Part shown: positions 50,901 to 63,700 of the stretch, in pieces | Numbering within the stretch: position 1 is the stretch's first letter | Layout: each line of letters begins with the position of its first letter | NCBI RefSeq assembly: GCF_022539315.1 | Contig: NC_066313.1 | Location: 26,387,059-26,451,058 of the forward strand | DNA from: Serinus canaria | Taxonomy: Eukaryota; Chordata; Aves; Passeriformes; Fringillidae | Direction: 5' to 3' | Length of the DNA: 64,000 nucleotides | The notes under the pieces: model-generated | Database searches by the model: none | What the model saw: the letters and a program-made list of their open reading frames with translations, nothing else | Told to the model about the DNA's origin: nothing | Made by a program: the position numbers and the translations under genes

Positions 50901-53209
50901 GGATTTCCACTCAAAAACCACTTACAGCTCTGTGTTTGCTAATGGTGTTCACTGAGTGCATCCAACGAGTCTCTAAGGTATTTTCTATTGCCACTTCTGG
51001 TTTTTTGCTTCCTGCCATCAGCAAACAGAATTATTTCCACAAAGGGATATCGCATCCCACTTCGCACTGATCAGGGATATTGAACATGATACTGATGCAA
51101 TGTTCAGTGAATCCCAAAGCCAGGTACAGTCCTGATGGAAAGGTAGTTGCTGCAAAGCTGTGCAGTCACAGCTACGTGGCTTGGCATGGGATTGTGTGCA
51201 CTTTGTGAGTCTGTGCTGAAGTGGGAGGGAGATCAGAGGCCTTGTGATGCCACGTTAAATCCATACACGGAAAATGCTGCCTGTGGGCAGGTTTGGGTTT
51301 TTACCTGGTTATTCAACTGTCAGGAGCTGATGCTCTTTTGACTGCTGTTGCTACAACCAGATTTGTTTGAGACTCCATGAAAAAAAGCGTTCTGCTTATT
51401 CCTGGTTCCATTTTCCATACCTGCAGTTCCCAAGAGTCTGGGACATCAGCCTCTAACATTTTAGGCTTCCTTGATCTCAAGTTTCTGTGTTGAGCAGAGT
51501 ATCAGCAGGGATATCCCAGGCATATTTCTGTCACTTTATTATTTTGTAGTGCTAAACAGATCAGGGTGGGACTCCACACTTTCATAGTAGGTTCTGTATT
51601 ATATAGACACCAGTATGTGACCTTAGGAGTAAAGGAAAGCTAAAGATCTGGCTGCTGCATAAAAATAATGTTATAGATATGAAAATTCTGGAAACCTAAA
51701 AGGTAACTCTCAGACAAACTTGATGGTGTTGGGTATATCAAACATAGCAGGATTGAATGTTACAATTGCCTGGTTTACTGTACTGTTTTCAACATTTAGT
51801 TTATCCTGGAGAATTGAGAATGTTACTCCAGAACAAATGGTCAGATTTTTCATGGCCAGCCTAGGTGATTAGACCCACATTTCATGCTGCAGTCTCTTCC
51901 TCCCAGTGCTAAGTATATGTATAAGTATATTCTTCCCAGTATAAGTATAAGCTAAGTATATGGCTTTCTTCATTTGAACTGGCCAAGTCTTGTCATGTAT
52001 GAGCTTCAGCAGCTTCTTCAGTACTGTGTCTGATTTGTGTGCTGTGGTTTTATCCTCCTCTTAGCTTTTGTTAATGCCAGGTGAGACTGTAATATATCAT
52101 TTTTAACATACATTTGCTGTAGTGTAATGGTATATTACCATCTCAACTTCTGCCAGAAAAAAAGGATCTATAGCAGGTAACATGCCCTTAAAGCTAATAG
52201 CAGGGCATGGAAATACTGTCCTCGTGACCCTGATGGTCTTGATGATTTTAAAAACTTTTTATTGGTTAAAGCTCTTGAATTCACATTTTGTATTAGTACA
52301 AAACCAAGTGTGGGGGTAGTGTTTTTAGAACAGAATCAGTGCTCTAGATCTGAATTTTTCTCTACACTCATCTGAAATCTCCAGATTTTTCCAAGGCTGA
52401 CATTCCATCTCTCAATCATGCTATTTGTCCAGATAAAAATCTCCTTATCTTAGGCAGTGCGTTTTGTAAGAATTGTCTTTTTCTGCATAAGCAAAAATTC
52501 TTTGCAGAAAATTTTCAGTTGGCACTTGCATTGTTTAAAGATGGAGCAGTTTAGTTCCACAAAATGCAAGCACAGCTCCTCCATTTGAGCACCCCAACAC
52601 TCTGGTTCTGATTGCAGCTTTGATGCACTTGTCCCTCATTTTGACCAAAGAGGGGCAGGAAGGTTGAGCTAATGCTTACTCTGGTGAGAAATGTGAACAA
52701 TTTATTTTTTCTCATATTGTCATGATACCTAACCACTAGATGTCTGGTCTGGTCTTAGGAGTAGGAAGACTTATATTCTGTGTCCATTGTCCACTCAAGT
52801 GTCATTCTTTATCTTCTTTGGGGCATCCAGGCCTCCCAGAAGCAGAACAAACCTGCTGTGTGTGAGGCCAGTGTCTTCTAGGGTCTGGGACAGCCCTTTT
52901 TCCACAGCTGTAAGCAGGAATCTTCCCCAGCTCTCTGCTGTGTAAAGGTCCTGAAAGCCCAGGAGACTCAGTTGAGCTTGTCCATGCTGGTTCCTTGTTG
53001 GTGTCCAGGATGATCATGTGAAATGTAGCAGGTTGTACCTTTGAATTGAATGTGAGGGAAAAGCTTTTGGAAAATGATACTTTCTTGTGAGGTTTCACAT
53101 TCACATTTATATTCTTGTGAATATAAACATGCTGAACTTTGCTTTGTGTTTAGCTGATAAGTTACCATTAGTTAACAATATCATGCTGTTCCAAAAAAAG
53201 ACAAATGCT
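44916..53209. other. Presumed CASR intron 1, unrecognised stretch
   Basis: Apart from the hairpin at 45189 and an A/G-rich stretch at 47735-47800, nothing is recognised. Confidence 0.5.
45189..45233. repeat. Compound hairpin
   Basis: GCTGTGTTAAC and GTTAACACAGC pair perfectly over 11 bases. Inside, TGGCCAC and GTGGTCA pair over 7 bases with one G-T pair around ATT, leaving a 6-base one-sided bulge (GAGAAG). It is shorter than a typical microRNA precursor. Confidence 0.8.
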
Positions 53210-53780
53210 GTACTGAGATGTACAAACAGGGCTGTAGCCTGAAAGACACACAAAGTAATTCTACTACTTTGTTCAGTGCTTGTAAGGGCTAAACAAGGAC
53301 ACTGTGTCCATTTCTGGGCACTGGTCTGCACCAAATGTGGCCACATGCTGGAGAGAGGCCAGAGGAATGAAATAAGAATAATCTGAGCTCAGAAAAGCAT
53401 CTTTATGAAAAAAAAAAAAACAACCTTAATTTAATTTGCTTGGTCTAAGAAAAAGAGTAAAAGGGGAGGTGAATCAAATCCCAAATAAGGTGATTATGGG
53501 CAGGGAGGCACTGGCCTTCATGTGGTAGATGGGAGAACACTGGCTTAAGTTGTAAAAAAACCACTGAAATTAGATGTGAGAACACATTTTCTTTGGTAAG
53601 ACCAAAGAAGCATTGAAGTAGGCTGCTCTGAGTATCTGATTGGTTTTCTTCCTGACAAGGTCTTAGAGAAAATATGCCAGGAACCACACTACTATTGCTG
53701 AGCCCTTCTTGGGCTGGGGGGCAGCTTCATGGAGATCCCTTGAGATCCTTCCCATGCCAGCTCTTAGATGTACCTGAGCA
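53210..53780 (+). mobile_element. CR1 LINE fragment in sense orientation, decayed
   Basis: TTCAGTGCTTGTAAGGGC, GACACTGTGTCCATTTCTGG, GCTTGGTCTAAGAAAAAGAG and, near 53706, a tail-like stretch with GGAGATCCCTTGAGATCCTT keep CR1 sense order. An A13 run at 53408-53420 interrupts it. It is one of two copies on the CASR coding strand side. Confidence 0.65.
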
Positions 53781-56700
53781 GCTCTTGTTGAGAGCTGTGG
53801 TTAGTTACTCTTTGATTAATAGTATCTTCATCAGTAATGCATGCCATGAGTTTGCCATTCAGCTTCCTTTCACCTAAAAACCCAGACATTTATTGAACAT
53901 TTCTGGCTATTCTGCCTGATTTAGTCTGACAACTATAACTTTCATTCAGCTGGCAAAATGGTACTGATTGCTGCAAACTTTTCAAGTACCCACAGCTGTA
54001 CCTGGCTACCCTCCCTCCCCACCTCAGCTGCTGTTCCTGCCATTGCAATAGTTGCCTGGTAGCTCATCCTGTCCCTGGAACCAGTTCAAATTCCTCCATG
54101 GAAGCTTAGAAGCTCTCTTCCAAGACAGTTCAGAATCAAAGTGTCTGATAGTTAATGACACAGAGTGAAAAAACTATTGAGGATTATTTTTAAAAGGGGA
54201 GGGGGATTAAAAATCAGGCCATGTCAAAAAAAAAAAAAAAAAAAGAGAGATAAAATTACAATTTAGTTTTTATATTTTCTTGCAAAAGTAATCTTATGGA
54301 ATTTTATTGGCTGAATATATGTACAGGGAAAAGGTGATCTGCATTGAAGAGCTCATATAATGTTCTACGTGTAAAAACATTTGCAAAGGAAAAAGATATC
54401 AGTGGATTCCATCTTAATTCAGTTGCTTGTTAATTTAATCTTTTTATTTATTAGCTGAAACTGAAGGACCACAGTAATTTGTTCTATTAGTAGTACAATT
54501 TCCACTTGTAGTATGCTGAGTTTTATATCTGGAAGCATTCTTCAACAGGTAATTCAATCATTAGCTGTGTAATGCCTTCTTTAATAAGGAAGAGGCTCAT
54601 AATCTTAATCTAATAAAAGAAAATAGAACTGAGGGAAAATTTGCCAAAACAGAAGTTGATACTAGAGAATATTATCTGGGGCACTGGCAACAAGATAACA
54701 ATGGTTCATCAGGAAATCGATACCTTCAAATATTTTCATCTTCAGGTGCACGGGGCACTTGAAAGCAGCTGCGAGTCCTCTGTCTCCCATTAAATGAGTT
54801 TGGTTTTCCAGCTATAGCTGAAATTTAGGTATGGAGAGCTGTAAATTTGGACACTGAGATTTATGAGGAGCTGAGCATACATTTAGTTTTGCTTTTCTGT
54901 GCCAGTGCATCTTTGGACATTTATCCTTCAGTTTTCTGCCTCAGGGGTGTGCTTTATGTATACACAGCCCATCTTGTTCCCAGACATCACCTCTGATGTT
55001 ACTTCAGTTCTGTGTCCTATCTCTAAGAACTGCTAGTTCCAAATTACTTAGAGGGATACCAACTAATGTCCTATACCATAAATGAATTATCTTGTTTTCA
55101 TTGTCTATTCCATTGTCATGCTCTTGAATGACAACTGGGACTACTAACTGCTGTAAATGCTGTTTTAAAATTTGCTGTGTTTTGCCAGTTTGGATGCTTT
55201 GACTTTGTCTGCTGTGAGAAAAGAGAAATGAGAGTGTGAATTTACTTTTTCTACATTTCATACTTCAGCAATGTACTGTCTTGTGGTGAAGAGTTCCTAA
55301 ATATTCAGTAGCATCAGCCCAAACCCCTAAACAGCAGCCTAGCAAACAAAATTATATTGTCTGTCTGCTGCTGATGGAAACAATTTCCTTTTTCATAAGC
55401 CAATAACCCCAAAGGCAAAAGAAAACCTTATTAAAGTAAAAGCAGTAAAACTGAGTAGTAAATCAGCAGGCTGTGGTCTTCCCACAGCATATGGGGAAGT
55501 CACTGACCTCATCCCACCTTGGTTGAGTCACACATGTGGTTCCTTGCCCAGACTCTGGGGACGCCATCCCTGCAGCTGTCGGAGCAGTCCCCCAGGTCCC
55601 TGCCATCCCAGAGGCAGCTGGGGGAGGGGATGAGCTGAGCTAAAGAGCATTTGTCAGACCATCACATGGCTTTGCAGTGTCTCTTCAGAAATTACTGGTG
55701 CTGGCCTTGCCTGTGCTAGTCTTCACCTCAGGACACTGTATCAGCACTTCAGCAGTGTTTGTATCTTTCCCAAAACCACAGGTAATGGGAGGAAAATTAC
55801 ATTCCTCTAACTGAAATATGGAAATTTTGTTCTTTATTCTGTTGGGCACTGAAGAAGCCAAACCACCATCCATCTGTGAGAAAAGACCAAAACCCAAACA
55901 CTTCATGACACTCACTTGTTGCATTGCTCTGTCCGCTCCTAATCCTGGTTCTGGTTAAAATTCTATCATCCACCTGTCAAAGGGCCACTTGCCAATACCT
56001 AGACATATCTTGATATCTAGCCAAAGATTTGATTGCCCTTGCCAATAAAAATGCACTGTTCAAGCCAGGGCCAAGGAACAGTTAGAGTGGACCCACCACA
56101 GAGAATTGCAGTGTCTGCCCAGATAAGTGCAGTGACCACAAAGGCATGAGAACAGCAGGAGCTTTGTCTCTCCTCTCTCATTGACTGCTGCATCCAAACC
56201 TTCATTGTAATGAAAATGCATGAAATGATTCCACATGCTTGGTGGTCATACAGCATGCAGGATCATCCAGACTGGCTACCAGAAGAAGCCTCATGATCAC
56301 AATTTTTCCGTGCAGTAGCTCTTTATTTGACTTAGGTGAAGATGAAATCCATATAGCTGCATTTAGTGATAATAAGTCAGCCTCATAAAAAGGTTCTCAG
56401 CACTTAAAAACTCTTGATGACTTGCTTCAGAAATTAATTGTCCTCAGGATTAGCAATATATGCCTAGCTTCTACTCTAAATTTCACTAACTTCAGATTCT
56501 TACTACTAGACGTGTTTCAAATAGCCTGAAGTGTTGTTCATTGTGAATTTTCTATACCATCTCCTCTCCTGTAGCTATTTCCATTTTCATATGCCATAAT
56601 TAAGTTAGTTCTTTGTTTGGGAAGCCTGTGGACATGCTGCAGGGAAAATGTATTGAGCATGGAAAAGCTGCAGTATTCTTCATCCCCAGGAAACAGGCTT

Positions 56701-57337
56701 CAAAGGCTGCTATAGCCAAGCTTTCAATGGTCGAACCTTTCAAGCCTTCATGACTCATTATGGAGAAGTATCTTGGTTTCAAATGCTTTCCTGGAGTTCA
56801 TTCTCCCTGTCAAAGCAAAAGAACTCTTTCTGAGCCTGAAAGAGCTTGTTTTATTTTTATCAAGGATAAGTTCAAAGACAGAGGGTTAAGAATGATTCAA
56901 TGGATAGGAGATGATGGACCAACACCAAAAGATGATTATGGTTATTTGCTTAAGAGAAAGGCTTGATGCTTACTGTGTTTGATGCTTCCTTATTCCCCAC
57001 TTGCCCACCCAGGTCTCACAGTGTGCTCTGTTCATAGACACCAATCAGATCACAGGTTTTACACCATCTGCTATGACCACAGTCACACAGAACCATAGGA
57101 AGATTAAGCCACCCACCTTAGGTATGTGGCAGAGAATCAGGCATCTGACATTGTTTGAGGAGGTGTGGCTGTGTCACCAGTGTGCCTGGATGACTTTGCC
57201 AAGGCTGGGATGTGTCCTAGGTGGGGGGGGCAGCTTCAGGGGCGTATTGAGGGCTTGGCTTGACAAAGCAGAACAATCATGGCAATGAGGGGTCCTGGTG
57301 CATAGCTGGAATCACTTTTCAAATCTTTCTCTTACAG
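53781..57337. other. Presumed CASR intron 1, 3' end
   Basis: Ends in a clear polypyrimidine tract and TTACAG acceptor. No other exon is seen. Confidence 0.5.
54226..54244. repeat. Poly(A) tract
   Basis: Nineteen consecutive A followed by GAGAGA. No parent gene or target duplication is recognisable. Confidence 0.9.
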
Positions 57338-57590
57338 TTCTCAGAGATGGGCTCTCCATAATGCTTCAGTTACGAAGGGCGAAGGGAAGCTGAATTGTTT
57401 TTTTGCAATGGAGAAGACAGAGGGAGAAACACCAGCACTGTGGCTCCCACCTTGTTGCTTATCTCCCTGCCAACATGTGCCCCAAATCCTCTTTGTGCTG
57501 TATTAAGGAAAGGAAAAGTTTTGACATCTGCTTTCTTACATCATCTTTTCCAATTTTGCACCCGATAACCCCCTGGTGAAAAGAGGAACA
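57338..57590 (+). other. CASR: CASR 5' untranslated leader in the first coding exon
   Basis: A strong 3' splice site precedes this stretch: a pyrimidine run at about 57316-57335 ending in TTACAG at 57332-57337. Splicing there gives a 253-nt untranslated leader before the ATG at 57591. From memory, human CASR exon 2 also carries a leader of roughly 240 nt, which supports this acceptor. A weaker alternative is the AG at 57582-57585, just before the ATG, behind another pyrimidine-rich stretch at 57527-57570. That would leave only 5-7 nt of leader. RNA evidence would be needed to choose, but the upstream site is much the better match to consensus. Confidence 0.75.
57347..57506 (+). promoter_or_regulatory. 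Cluster of three upstream ORFs in the CASR leader
   Basis: Three short ATG-started frames lie in the leader and all end before the main ATG. The first, 57347-57361, has four codons and TAA. The second, 57361-57393, has ten codons and TGA, and its ATG shares the last A of the first frame's stop. The third, 57408-57506, has 32 codons and TAA. Upstream ORFs usually lower translation of the main frame or make it depend on reinitiation. That role here is inference. The cluster exists in mRNA only if the 57337 acceptor is used. Confidence 0.55.
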
Positions 57591-57775
57591 ATGACTTCAT
57601 ATAGCTGCTGCTTGATTCTTTTGCTGTTTACCTGGAGCACTGCTGCCTATGGGCCAAACCAACGGGCACAGAAGAAGGGAGACATTATTCTTGGAGGATT
57701 GTTCCCCATTCATTTTGGAGTGGCTGCTAAGGACCAAGATCTAAAATCAAGGCCAGAATCAGTGGAGTGTATAAG
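57591..57775 (+). CDS. CASR: Calcium-sensing receptor, first coding exon (residues 1-61 plus two bases of codon 62)
   Basis: CASR is a class C G-protein-coupled receptor at the plasma membrane. It senses extracellular calcium in parathyroid and kidney and controls parathyroid hormone release and calcium handling. The exon translates to a hydrophobic signal peptide (about residues 1-19, with a leucine-rich core at 8-13). The mature start is [14 protein letters not shown], followed by [16 protein letters not shown] and SRPESVECI. This matches the vertebrate CASR N-terminus almost residue for residue after the signal peptide, with Asn where human has Asp in YGPDQ. Cys60, which forms a disulfide in the family, is present. 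The exon stops in phase 2 at AG|GTAAGC; 185 coding nt is also the human exon length. The chosen ATG has A at -3 and aligns with the family start. An in-frame GTG at 57576 would add five residues and is not needed. The full protein is about 1,060-1,080 residues, so only about 6% is here. No frameshift or stop is seen. Confidence 0.97.
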
Positions 57776-60700
57776 GTAAGCTGGTAAAAGGGAAAATAAA
57801 AAGTTTTTGTGGGGAAGTCTTCACATTTCTTGACTTTATAGTGTGTAAATATGGTCTGTAATCTGATGCTTGTGATTGGAAGGTATGATGTAAATAATAG
57901 AAAAAACAAGTGTGGATGTTAAACAGTAACATAAATACTGTTTGGACACTAAAAGAGGGCAATCTTTGTACTACCTGAAGCTGCCAAAACATTAATATAC
58001 CGATCTATCTGGCCATTCACAAGGAACATTTAAATAGCACCTGAAAATTAGCTTCCCTAGCAGGACAGAAAATTACCAATAGTGCCCTTTAGTTCATTTA
58101 ATTAAAATAATTCATGGCCAAATAGTTTAAAAATCATTTTTTTGTCCAGTTCCGCCTGTCATCTTCTACAACTTTAAAAACTGTTAAGTTGTCTAAGCAA
58201 GTGAAAATGTTAAAGTGACATAGGTCACTTTTGAAAAAATCCCAGTGAATGACACATAAATGTCTCTTTAGGACTTCGTAAAAGTCCTGAACTTTAGACC
58301 AGGCTTCCCTCACGCAGAGTTCTTCTCTTTTGTGTAAACAACTCATCTGTGTTTTGTCTTAAGTGTTTGGGAGTTAACCTTGGAGTGAGAAATGCACATG
58401 AAAACAATTTATCTTATTGAAGTGTAGGCATGATGAAACATAAGGAATTTTTAACATTAGAAGCCTGCACATAATATACAGAACAAGTGGAAAGTGTGAC
58501 AGAAACTTCTACAACTGGAACATCATATAAACAAAATATTAGAAATTCTTGTGGATTTCTGTCATGACAATGCATGAGAAAACATTTCATTGTTATGGGA
58601 CTTCTGTTACCATGTGTGAAGAACTGTGTATCTGGAATTACTTGGACCTCTTGTCCTAGGCTGAGGGTCTAATACAGTTTTGTTGCAGATGGCAATGAAG
58701 GATGGCTGAGAGCATTCCTGTTACACTCGCAGATTTTAGGTGTGGTTTCCCACTGAGACCCTGAGCAAGACACATCCATCTAGGTTATGAGATCATCCCC
58801 AGAACCTGTCACAAGGAGCACACACAGGTGTCAATAAGCAGGGATTATTTTGTCTTCTTCTGTGTGTGCACAGGAACGTTGTGAACTAAATGTATGTGCA
58901 GTGTCTGTTTCATGGAGCAAGAATCTCTGCCAGCTTTTCAGCATTTTTTTTTTCTCTCTCAAATGCATTATTTTAAAAGTGGAATGCTGGAAAGCAATGG
59001 ATGTTTTCAGCTCTATTTTCTTCTTCTCCTGCTCCAGCTGGCAGGCAGGACAATGCACATATTTGCAAACTAAACAGCTTTCACTTCTCTCGACTCTGGG
59101 TCAGCCTCAGTGGCTGTCTTGACATGGTCACATTATTGGAAGAGATGGCTGGAAAATGTTCTGCCACAAGTACTACAAGTGTGTGGTTGCCAGAAGGCAT
59201 GTTAATGAGGTAGCACTGCCAACAGCCAAATCCTGAAAAGCCAGACTAGCTGTTTGAAGGACACAATGCAAGATCCTTCTGGGTGGCTTTCAATCTCCTA
59301 AAAGGTATCTTTCAACTGAAATTTGCCTGGATAAAATCCCTGTTCTATTTGCCCTTGCACCAAGAAGAAGATGTAGGTGCAAAAGAGAATAAAAGACGTC
59401 TGCAGAGGCAGGCATTTGTGGCACATATCCTTCAGGGAGTTGGATAAATTGTGAGTTGATAGTTGATAGTTGCAGTTGGAGAAAGAATGAAGGTCAGAGA
59501 TTAGCTGCAGAGGTAGTAGAAACCACAAAAGGAAGAAGGGGGTGATTGGACTAGAAATAACTGGAAGTTGCTTCATTGCACACATCTTTACCAGAAAATG
59601 TCCATTTGCAGGAAATGTTTAATTCAAAAGAGGTTGGATTAATAAGGTTTTTTTGAGATTGGTCATCAGGTCTTAATGATGGAGGTAATAAATACATGGG
59701 AATGCTTGTGTGCATTCCTTTTTATTGGTACACATCAAATTGAGAGCAGATATTTTTTCAGAAAGGATTTTCTATTTTAAGCAGTATTGGAGTCAGAAAA
59801 ATCCTCCTGCTCAAGTTGTACAGAAATCTCTCAACACAACAATGGTAGTCATTTTTGGTTTTGGACCCTATGATCAGGCATTAGCCTGTGGCAGGGTTGT
59901 GCATGCTGACTCTCAGCGTTCAGTACATTCTTCAAGTTTTTTGCTAAAATCTTACATTATCACCTGTGAGTTTCCTAGGTTGCAGGCAACTGACTGGTCT
60001 GGAATTATCAAACTTGTATTTTTGGGGGCAGAAAAGAAAAATATAGGTTCTAGTTTCTTCACAAAGTAAGTCTCCCTGATCTTGTAGTGTCAAAAACTTC
60101 TGTATGGTGGGAAATCCACAGATTAGCAAATTAGATACAAATCTATAGAGAAGGACAAATGTGACTGTACATGGTCAAACCAAAGGTGCTAAATCTGTCC
60201 CATACCTTTATCTGTCCTTGTTGCCCTTCTCTGAGCCTTCTCCAGCACTGGTGTATCTTTTCAAAGCTGAGGCCAGTAAGTTTTATACCCACCCCCTTTT
60301 CAGATGGCTGCATACAGTTTTTAATCTCTTTATTTTGTAGAAAAATATGTTTCATATCACATAAGAAAATTAGACCCAGGTCACTCTGGGATAATGAGCA
60401 TCCTCTCTCCTCATGCTCTCTTGCAGCAGCAAGTCATCAGACCATGTGAAAATCTCCACGACAAGACCTAGGGATCCCACTGAAACCTTTGGGTGGTCTA
60501 TTTTAGAGTTCAGAATCAAACAACTTTAGATAATGTGGTTTTCCTCTATTTTGAGTACTGTTCAACCTGATTGGTGCTGTTTGGGCATTTAGCTGTGTTC
60601 AGTGCCATACCTATGCTCCCAAACCAGGCTTCCCAATGGATAGGGCAGCTGGGGCTTCTCAAAAAGGATAAGATAGTTTTCTCTCCACTTTCTCAGTTTT

Positions 60701-63700
60701 TATGTTCTTCATGCTCTTGTGGCTCAGCACCTTTCTCTCCAGCCCAGCAAACATCCTGGCCTGAACCTACTGTGCATACCTGGCACATGATTATTTAGAA
60801 ACTATATACATAACTCAGCAGTGAAAGGAAAAGGGAACCGTAACCATTGGCTCCCCATTCTTTTTGTGCAGTTGCTACTGAAAATGCATCCTTGTGCTCT
60901 AAACACTGAATTATAGAGTCCAAAGTGAAAATGTACCCATGATTGTGCCACATTAAATGTCAGATAGGAATACACAAAGTGAGAGCAGTTTTGTTTCCTG
61001 TTTGTTGTTTCAGCAAACAAGGATCCTACATTTGATATGAATATACCTCCTGTCTTTGCATGCCTCAGGTGCTGCTGCAGCAAATTTCCTTATACCATTT
61101 GCTGATGCATATCTGATGTGTGCAGGGGAGGCAGAGACAGAGCACAGCATCAGCAAGCCCTGACCCCCATTCCATTCCCTGTCAGCACCCCCACAGGCCT
61201 ATTCATAACCTGATTTTTCTGCCCCTTCTTGATTTCAAGGAGATTAGCAGTTTTCTTGTATTCTGATCATCAGTCTAGCTAAGGTCCCACACTGTGACAC
61301 AAAGCTTTCAAGCTGTGAAACTGTCCCCATGTCATAGTTCAAGACTTCAGAGATCGTGGCTCCAGGACTCTAAAGCCCACTGAGCTTCTCTGTCCATCTG
61401 AGAGAACAGAATTTTAATTCTAGCCCTTGCAGATGTATTTGCTAATCCCATTGCAGACTTGAATGTAAAACAAGATATTTGGAATTTCTCTTCCCTAAGA
61501 TGTAGTTATATCATTTTCTCTCTCTTCCATTCACCTTCTGAATTGTAATTTTTTAATTTTTGATTTTTTTTTTTGTTCTGCATAATACACCTCACCCACA
61601 GCCCTTGATTGTAAGAGTGGTAAGCAACTCATTATACCTATGACTGCAGGAATCCAACAAATGACTGAAGGTGTCCCCTTGCATAGCTTAGAAATAACAG
61701 TAGCAGTAATAACATGCAATTAATGTACTGTAAATCTAAAGAGGACAGAGAAATTAGTATGTGCATGCAACCACTAAAGAAAGAGGAGTGCTGGCGTGAT
61801 CAAAAGGTATATGCAGGCTTTGTCACCATTTCTGAGTATAAGTACCTGTCAGATATGGGGGGTAAGTGAAAGCTTTTTTCAGAGCTTTCACATCACTTTC
61901 TCCTTTTTTTGCTTCATATTCCCTTGCTTAGTACCTTGCAAGTGTGATAAATGAAGGTCATGAATACACATGAGGCTGTGAATTATTTCTTTATGGAGAC
62001 TAGCAAGGATCAGGACCAATTTCCCTGCTGGATCCAGACAGTAAGAGCTGTTAAAACCAAACCACACAAACAAACAGGGGATGGAGCTATGGGGAGCTTG
62101 AACCATGCAGACAGCTTGTGCCTGTTAATTTGCATAGCCTTGATTTGAAACATTGGCTGGGACATTTAAGCCATCCTGAGCAGTGTTTGACAGACATGTT
62201 TGGTTTCTAGCAAACTGGTCTGCTGCTCTGCTGTCCTCTGCAGAGGTGACAGTTACAGCGAGGTATTGTTTCCAATTCCTCTCTCCCAGTTTGTGCTCCT
62301 CCTTGGGATTTGACAGATCAGTGGGTTGAATACTCTGAGAGGCGGGAGAACAAGTATCAGATGGGAAACTTTAAGGAAGGAGTATAAATAAAAATCCCCC
62401 TCTACACCTGTGGGCTCTGAATTATTTACATTAAACTCTCATTTAGAGCTTAATGGCCACTTTTCATAGCACCACATCTCACAAAATGCAAGACTCTGTG
62501 AACATACCTGTAAAGTAATATGGCAGAAAATGAGCTTTGGAGGCTGCTTCTTTTCCATCAAGAAAATACCAGTGGCTATTTAAATATTCTGGAAATCTAA
62601 TGAAAGCTTGCTTCTGATAGTAAATACTGCACAGCTTCTTCATGGAAATTACCAGTGAAATTGCTGTATGGTTGACAGAGCATTCCAGTGACTGATCATA
62701 TTAATCACAGCAGCAGCACAGCGCAGGAGGTCAGCTGCATCAGTGGGACCTACTGCCAGGTTCAAAGGCTGCTCTTAGCAATCCCTCATGTACACACCAA
62801 GCAAAGAGGAGCCTATCTGCAGCCCCTTGCTGGGATCTTACAGTACAGTGGGAGAGAAATTGTCTACAAAATATCCATTCATAGGAATGGAAGGATTTTG
62901 CTCTATTTAGAGCAGTTTGGCAGCACTGCCTTTGTCTGACCATATCTGTGTTACTTAACCGATACAATGCTGTCTCAGGTGACAAAATGACAGCTTGTCT
63001 GAAGATCTATCAGGTGTTAGAGAAGACAGAATGAGGAGTGCTGTCTTCATCCCATCTGATCCTCTCCTCCTGAGCTGCTGATGCTGCTGTCAGCAGAGGT
63101 GCAAGTGGAGAGAACAGCAGGTCTCTTGCCTAGGTTAGTTTAAGATAAATTATTGAAAGTATTTCAAAGATGTTTTGGATTCTAGCTCCCAGAAAACAGC
63201 CCTACTCTCCCTTCAAAAATAAAATCATTCCAAATGCAAGTACCTGAACTAGAGGCCTTATACTGTAAATATACACTAATCAGGAGCATATGTCAGAATG
63301 GAAAACAAAAGCAACTGTGTATCGTGGGCCTTAGTCTGCACTTACTGAATTAAATGCCAAATATTTCTTTGAAGTGAAAGGTAAGATGATCCAGTTCACT
63401 GCTTTTGAAGATACCATCTGAAGATACCACCTTGTGACATTTTAAAATAATAAAGCCAAATTCCTTTCAAGCAGGAAAAATAATTTTCTGTCATACTTCG
63501 CCTATATAATTTAAAGTGAGCAGGCTTAAGTTTGCTTTTACATATACTCAAATGTATGAAGCTTTTCCCGGTAGTCTAGTGGTATCTTTGAACTTCCCAG
63601 GTTCTCAGTAGCCTTCCCTTTAAATATAGAAAATGCGATCCGATTTTTCTCTTTTACATGAGGAGCCCGAATATGGCTCCTGGCTTCAATTCTATTCATA

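Noticed and set aside
54226..54244. Poly(A) as the tail of a processed pseudogene
   Set aside because: No recognisable coding remnant upstream and no flanking target duplication.
63567..63605. tRNA-like GGTAGTCTAGTGG sequence
   Set aside because: It resembles an A box, but no proper B box or cloverleaf follows.
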